Source of the DNA: Hyposmocoma kahamanoa
Taxonomy: Eukaryota; Arthropoda; Insecta; Lepidoptera; Cosmopterigidae
Length of the DNA stretch: 64,000 nucleotides
Direction of reading: 5' to 3'
NCBI RefSeq assembly: GCF_003589595.1
Contig: NW_020653945.1
Location: forward strand, 10,386,855 to 10,450,854
Positions 60,501-64,000 of the stretch are shown one piece after another. The translations under genes were made by a program, and so were the position numbers. Below the pieces are notes generated by a model. The model was not told the origin of the DNA. It saw only the letters and a list, made by a program, of their open reading frames with translations, and made no database searches. How positions within the stretch are numbered: position 1 is the stretch's first letter; each line of letters opens with the position of its first letter.

Positions 60501-63500
60501 GGTTTAGGGGGGGTCCAATTTTCAACTTTGCAACGCGGTCTCCTTTCATTCATGCACAGTTTGTAAACACTGTGATGTAGTTTTAATGCAGGTGAAGACT
60601 AATAAAGTTTTTCGAAGACTTCACGTATGAAGTGGCCGGTAGTGGTAGTCAGAGTGGGAAGTCAGTGGGAGTTTCGACATCTATACGAGTAGATATAATA
60701 ATGAATCCAAGGTAGTACAAATCTAAAATTTGCTTTTACACTTGCACTTACAACTGTAGTCGACCCTGATTAGTATACTTACGTAATAAGTCGTTGATGC
60801 AATTTAATATTTGCAACTATTTCCTGATAATATTCTTCATTTGTCCGAGCAGACGAAGCCAGGGACTCTAGGCGTTTCTGTAGCAATCTCAGCAATAGGC
60901 AGATGTGACTTGCCATTGCAGAGAAAAGGAGGTCCGTGCCAATCATTATCCAAACACAGCTTTGACCTAGACACAAACTTTCAGAAAATTGTTACTTACC
61001 TAAGTAGTTAATTTTACAAAAAAATATTCTAACATCCTCACGTTTTAATAAGTTTTGTATTCATGAGTTTCATTATTATTTAATAAATGCCATATTCATA
61101 ACTGTAATAAGTAATAAAGTGTAACAAATAATAAACAAACCCAGTGACTCCCGCACACAAACTTGCTAACGGGAGGGAAAATACAATGGATCATGTAAAC
61201 TTTACGTGAGGCGCACTATAAGTTTCCGGAATGTATAAGAAAAAAAATACTATAAATGGTCAGAAATGAATTTGTTATTTCTCAAAATATTCTCCGTTAG
61301 CGTTAATGCACTTTTTCATACGAATGAACCAATTTTGAAAACATTTATGCCACTCCTCCGTGACAATCTCTGAAACATATTTTTCATACTCTTCGACAGC
61401 CTCTTCAGGTGATGAAAATCGTTGACCGCGTAACTGGTTCTTAATTTTTGAAAATAAATAAAAGTCACAAGGTGCCAGGTCGGGACTGCACGCGGGATGG
61501 CTCATAAGGTCAACGTTATTCACCTGCAAAAATTCGTTTGTCTGTCTGGCCGTGTGAGAATTGGCATTATCGTGGTGCAAGATGATACGGCATTTACGGT
61601 TATTTTTACGGAGTTTGTCAATAACTTCCGGTAAACAAACGGTCGTGTACCAGTCACTATTCACAGTACAATGACTCTCCAAAGCAACAGTAACCACGTG
61701 TCCAGTTTTATTAAAAAAAGAAGCAATCATCCGCTTAGAGGCACTTTGCACGCGCGCCACTTTGGTGGTTTCGGCTCATCTCGAAAGACCCATACGCTCG
61801 ATTGCTGCGTTGTTTTGGGATCGTAACTATAAATCCATGTTTCGTCACCTGTTACTATTCTCGGGATACACCGAGAGCAGAGCTTTTTCACACCCAAATA
61901 TTTGTGTAGAATTGATTGCATTTGACTCATGCCTATGCCTAAAGACGCCCGAATCTCATGGTATGTCACATGTCTGTCTGTTTTGATCATATGGCGCACA
62001 GCATCGATATTTTTGTTGTTCACAGCAGGGCGATCATCACGAAATTCGTCACTGAGATTCACACGACCGCGTTTGAATTCTGCAAACCAGCTATAAATAG
62101 TTGTCTTGCATGGTGCTTCATCGCCAAAAGCAGTTTGATGCCGAGTGAAGCTCCGCTGAGCTGTTAAGTTTCAATTAAAGTCGTAGAAAATCATACTACT
62201 AAAATTATCACGAGTTAAATCCATGGTAAATGCAATGCATGGACGCCACAATGTAAAAACAAGTGACAGTTAGATGAAACAAACTGTATTCTACAGCCAA
62301 AGAGTTCCATTTTCAAATGTCGTAATTACTTTTTAAATATTGTTTATGTAAGTGGCCAGTTCCGGTAAATTATAGTGTGCCCTATGTATTATTTTATTAT
62401 TTGTGGACGTGTAAATGGGTTGGTGATGAGGATGAAACATTTTTATCCTATTTTTCTTTTCCTTGATTATATTACTAAATAATATTGCGATTCCGGTATT
62501 GTAGTCGTTGGTCTTACTTAACTTAGTTCAAAGACAATCTTTTCTATCGTGACCTAATTCGTATTTTAATTTACAAGAATATGTTATAATATGACGAAAT
62601 ATTATCATCGATTTCTCATAGATGGCGCTACGGCTAAAAAGTCGTTAGAAACCAGATACAAAGATCCGACATAGGAAAATTCGTGAGGTCGGTTGGTTCG
62701 TTCCTTGGCTTGGTCGGCCAACCATCTGACACGGTTTGCTAGAAGACGTCGGTTCGAACGATTATTGTATTGTAGTGTTTAATGTAATGTAATGTATTAA
62801 ATAATTATAACAAACAGTGGAGTAATTTCACAAAACATAAATCAATATAATCGTGGTGACACATCTTCACATTCTATAAAACGCTTAATTACATGTTTTT
62901 TTTTCAAACTAAATTTTCTAATAAAAGAACCACTATTACAAACTTGTTAAGTCGTAATTTTATAATACATAAATATTGCTTTTATTACTATGTTCTGTCA
63001 TAACGAAACTGTGTTAACTAAAATACAAGGAAATAAGCAACGTAAAGAACACGAGTTTTATATACTAACGCAATACAATAATCGATATCTTGACTTTCAA
63101 ATTTTGCATTTGGTTATTCCTGTCCTACTGAAAAAGTAACATATATTATGATAATGGTACCTAGCATGTTAAGGATATTCTTAGCAGTGAAATAATAATT
63201 TATTTTTAATAACAACAAATGACGGGACGAACAAGTCATACGCCTGTGGTAAGCTATACGCCTGTCCAGTTACAGTGCTACTCAGAGCCTTAAATTGCAA
63301 AGATCTGAGGGGCACTACCACTGCGCTCGTCACCCTGAAACAAGTTGATAAGTCCCATGTGCCTGTAATTTCACCAGCACCCTTACCCTTCAAAACCGGA
63401 ACACAGTAGTGCTGACATTACTGCTTGGCTATAGTAACAGGTAAGGTGGCAGTAATACATAATAATTTTATAAAGACAATTTCTAAGGTAAAGTTGCATG

Positions 63501-64000
63501 GATAATAATAGATACATATAAGAAGCAAAAACGAAATACGCACAGAGAAAATATAATAAGAATTATAAATACTGAATATTGTGATGAAAAATAGTTAGGA
63601 AAAGAAATAATGTTGTTCCCAATCGGATAATTGGTTGGTTTGAGATAATTGTATACAATCAATGAGAAAAGACTTTCACGGAACGTCAACTAAACAAACT
63701 TTGAAACGAAGCTGTTATGTTTAAGAAAAGCAAAAGGTGGCACATCATTATGTTAGGAGCGTGATATTTAGCGATAGTTTTGACATAATACAAGGGCGAT
63801 TATTAGTGAAATTATACTTTGTCTCCTTGTTTCGAAAGCGTAGAAATGTCTTAGAATGTACTTAATAAAAATCAGAAAAACAGAAAATATGTGAATACGT
63901 ATAAAAGAGAACTGTGTACTTGACGACGTCTCGTCTTGTGATGTTAGAAGAACCTCATTACCAGAGAACATTTCGAAAATGTAAACAGCAACATGGGCGA
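51457..64000 (-). CDS. Odorant receptor B, exons 3 (end) to 9; continues past the right edge
   Basis: Exons: 64000-63962 (end of exon 3), 60966-60783, 59916-59820, 57284-57183, 54756-54668, 53381-53315, 51516-51457. Complete exons match receptor A in length and phase. The visible C-terminal part (about 212 residues) is open, with 14 substitutions against receptor A by direct comparison, so it is a recent tandem paralogue and probably functional. Exons 1-2 and most of exon 3 lie outside the window. Introns differ strongly from those of A because different mobile elements have entered each copy. Substitutions cluster in exon 6 (5 of 14), while exon 5 is unchanged. Confidence 0.92.
51650..51935 (+). 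repeat. LINE-derived dispersed repeat, copy 2
   Basis: GTCCCATTGCTGGGTACGGG, CAGGTTTCATCAGGATGTTT, CTTCACTGAAAAGCTCATGG, followed by a tRNA-like GGATTCGAACTCGTGACC end. Confidence 0.65.
52848..53142 (-). repeat. Dispersed element family A, copy 11
   Basis: Minus strand, near complete; in intron 8 of odorant receptor B. Confidence 0.75.
53315..53381 (-). CDS. Odorant receptor B exon 8
   Basis: Acceptor ATTTCAG, donor GTACGT, 67 nt. AQKPIAFTAMKFTTISLVTY; one difference from A. Confidence 0.93.
53790..53960 (-). mobile_element. tRNA-derived SINE, family D copy 5
   Basis: Minus strand: GGCTACCGCTCTTACCAAGA head and CACCGGATCGAGGGAAATTT body. Confidence 0.6.
54305..54495 (+). mobile_element. 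tRNA-derived SINE, family C copy 2
   Basis: CTCTGTGGTCGTGTGTCTTG head, decayed B box GGGCTCTATCCCCGGCC, then GTCAATGTAGAAAAG and GTCTGGGTGTTTGTGGTATC. Confidence 0.72.
54668..54756 (-). CDS. Odorant receptor B exon 7
   Basis: Acceptor GTTCTAG, donor GTTTAA, 89 nt. NADIASSAYNSGWYQTEPRC then RRALLFLII; two differences from A (Lys to Asn, Asp to Glu). Confidence 0.94.
54800..56380. other. Intron 6 of odorant receptor B, no other gene
   Basis: AT-rich, no coding pattern recognised. A SINE-D fragment follows at 56385. Short AAAATAAAAGAAA repeats at 56140-56190. Confidence 0.5.
56385..56480 (+). mobile_element. SINE fragment, family D copy 6
   Basis: AGTTCGAATCCAGCCGGATC B box and GTGTTCGATCTTTGTATTAA tail; the head is missing. 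Confidence 0.65.
56800..56945 (+). mobile_element. tRNA-derived SINE, family D copy 7
   Basis: CGCTCTTACCAACTGAGGTA head and GATTCGAGTCCAGTCGGATC B box. Confidence 0.65.
57183..57284 (-). CDS. Odorant receptor B exon 6
   Basis: Acceptor CTTACAG, donor GTAAGT, 34 codons. LLEPLLVISSKLFFASALLQ then VGLICLYGDSILHA; five conservative differences from A. Confidence 0.93.
57508..57563. repeat. Perfect 26-bp hairpin
   Basis: Arms 57508-57533 and 57538-57563 are exact complements around CTGT. In intron 5 of odorant receptor B. Confidence 0.9.
57650..57820. mobile_element. Short foldback MITE
   Basis: GGGACGCTTTCAAATTGGAC... is mirrored by GTCTAATTTGATGACGCCTT at the other end. TTAA lies near both flanks. 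GC-rich core with GTGGCGCTGGCAC and GTGGTGCCAC. In intron 5 of odorant receptor B. Confidence 0.7.
58970..59018. repeat. Perfect 24-bp palindrome with 1-nt centre
   Basis: Arms 58970-58993 and 58995-59018. Followed by smaller inverted repeats at about 59046-59073 (TTCTGTACACAG/CTGTGTACAGAA) and 59223-59262 (GGACACTTCTATCC / GGATAGAATGTCC). Confidence 0.9.
59820..59916 (-). CDS. Odorant receptor B exon 5
   Basis: Acceptor TATTTCCAG, donor GTTAGT, 97 nt. YCNDLEEAFSVSNLINIVLS, identical in protein to exon 5 of A with only silent changes. Confidence 0.94.
59940..60560 (-). repeat. GC-rich dispersed repeat with short reading frame
   Basis: Unusually GC-rich insert in intron 4 of odorant receptor B; receptor A lacks it. 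Minus frame 60410-60165 begins MTVFLLLILFWNHVGAFEFF and continues FDWASYPISLSVERCYFLIS; a partner lies at 49780-49955, so this is a mobile-element piece, not a receptor exon. Family unknown. Confidence 0.5.
60783..60966 (-). CDS. Odorant receptor B exon 4
   Basis: Acceptor GTGTCTAG, donor GTAAGT, 184 nt. Same as exon 4 of A except three residues (Asp to Ala, Ile to Val, Thr to Ala). Contains GQSCVWIMIGTDLLFSAMAS and NIKLHQRLIT. Confidence 0.95.
61208..62385 (-). mobile_element. mariner element copy 4 (best preserved)
   Basis: Both terminal repeats are present (GGCGCACTATAAGTTTCCGG and its complement). Minus-strand frames 62062-61727 and 61760-61275 cover most of a transposase. The Asp triad is visible: GDETWIYSYDPK, ILHHDNANSHTA and SPDLAPCDFYLF, with 34 residues between the last two, the D34D spacing of mariner. 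About 100 bp are missing just before GDETW compared with copy 2, and a frame shift lies near 61745. Inactive, in intron 3 of odorant receptor B. Confidence 0.9.
62640..62850 (+). mobile_element. tRNA-derived SINE, family D copy 8
   Basis: CCAGATACAAAGATCCGACA leader, GTTCCTTGGCTTGGTCGGCC head, CGGTTCGAACGATTATTG decayed B box and TAATTATAACAAACAGTGGA tail. Confidence 0.65.
63215..63452 (+). repeat. Dispersed element family A, copy 12
   Basis: GACGGGACGAACAAGTCATA start; ends at GGTAAGGTGGCAGTA. In intron 3 of odorant receptor B. Confidence 0.74.
63962..64000 (-). CDS. Odorant receptor B exon 3 (3' part)
   Basis: AHVAVYIFEMFSG followed by donor GTAATG; differs from receptor A by Ala to Ser. 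The intron side (about 63690-63960) can be aligned with 36000-36330 next to exon 3 of A. Confidence 0.88.

Overview
This window is eukaryotic nuclear DNA, very probably from a moth or butterfly (Lepidoptera). It is AT-rich. The real genes are split into exons of 60-256 bp with GT-AG introns, and the introns are full of degraded mobile elements: tRNA-derived SINEs, mariner copies, RTE- and jockey-type LINE tails, a gypsy LTR element, a Crypton-type tyrosine-recombinase element and foldback MITEs. No bacterial, CRISPR or operon features are present. Most open reading frames here lie inside repeats or are chance; the host genes are visible only after joining exons across splice sites. Joins were made by matching splice phase and protein-family pattern, and every join given keeps the frame.

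All recognisable host genes lie on the minus strand. (1) From 18221 down to 2626 are seven consecutive exons of a TRPC-class cation channel (ankyrin repeats, TRP_2 linker, first membrane segments). The first exon(s) and the pore/C-terminal exons are not visible; the gene runs off the left edge. (2) From 44802 down to 25785 is a complete nine-exon insect odorant receptor of 396 codons (receptor A). (3) From the right edge down to 51457 is a second copy (receptor B), with the end of exon 3 and all of exons 4-9 visible. It has the same exon lengths and phases, and 14 differences in about 212 shared residues. Between A and B, at 47555-47687, is a second copy of the TRPC ankyrin exon with an altered donor site. 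The repeating order, TRPC exon next to odorant receptor, shows a segmental tandem duplication.

Layout: 1-2.6 kb mariner and flank; 2.6-18.2 kb the TRPC gene, with a Crypton-type element (8.5-9.9 kb), a decayed mariner (12.9-13.6 kb) and a second mariner (14.75-15.7 kb) in its introns; 18.2-25.7 kb a SINE block, a dispersed repeat carrying a foldback MITE, and an RTE LINE remnant; 25.8-44.8 kb receptor A, with a mariner split by a LINE (32-34 kb), a LINE reverse-transcriptase remnant (34.5-36 kb) and a deleted gypsy element with matching LTRs and target duplication (40.4-43.9 kb) in its introns; 45-51 kb LINE ends, the duplicated TRPC exon and repeats; 51.4-64 kb receptor B, with a mariner (61.2-62.4 kb), foldback MITEs and near-perfect palindromes in its introns.

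Functionally, the two receptors would act as odour-tuning subunits beside the Orco co-receptor in olfactory neurons, and the TRPC protein as a membrane cation channel. Their proximity is probably historical, not functional. Comparing the two halves of the duplication dates several insertions; one MITE has a clean empty site in the other copy.
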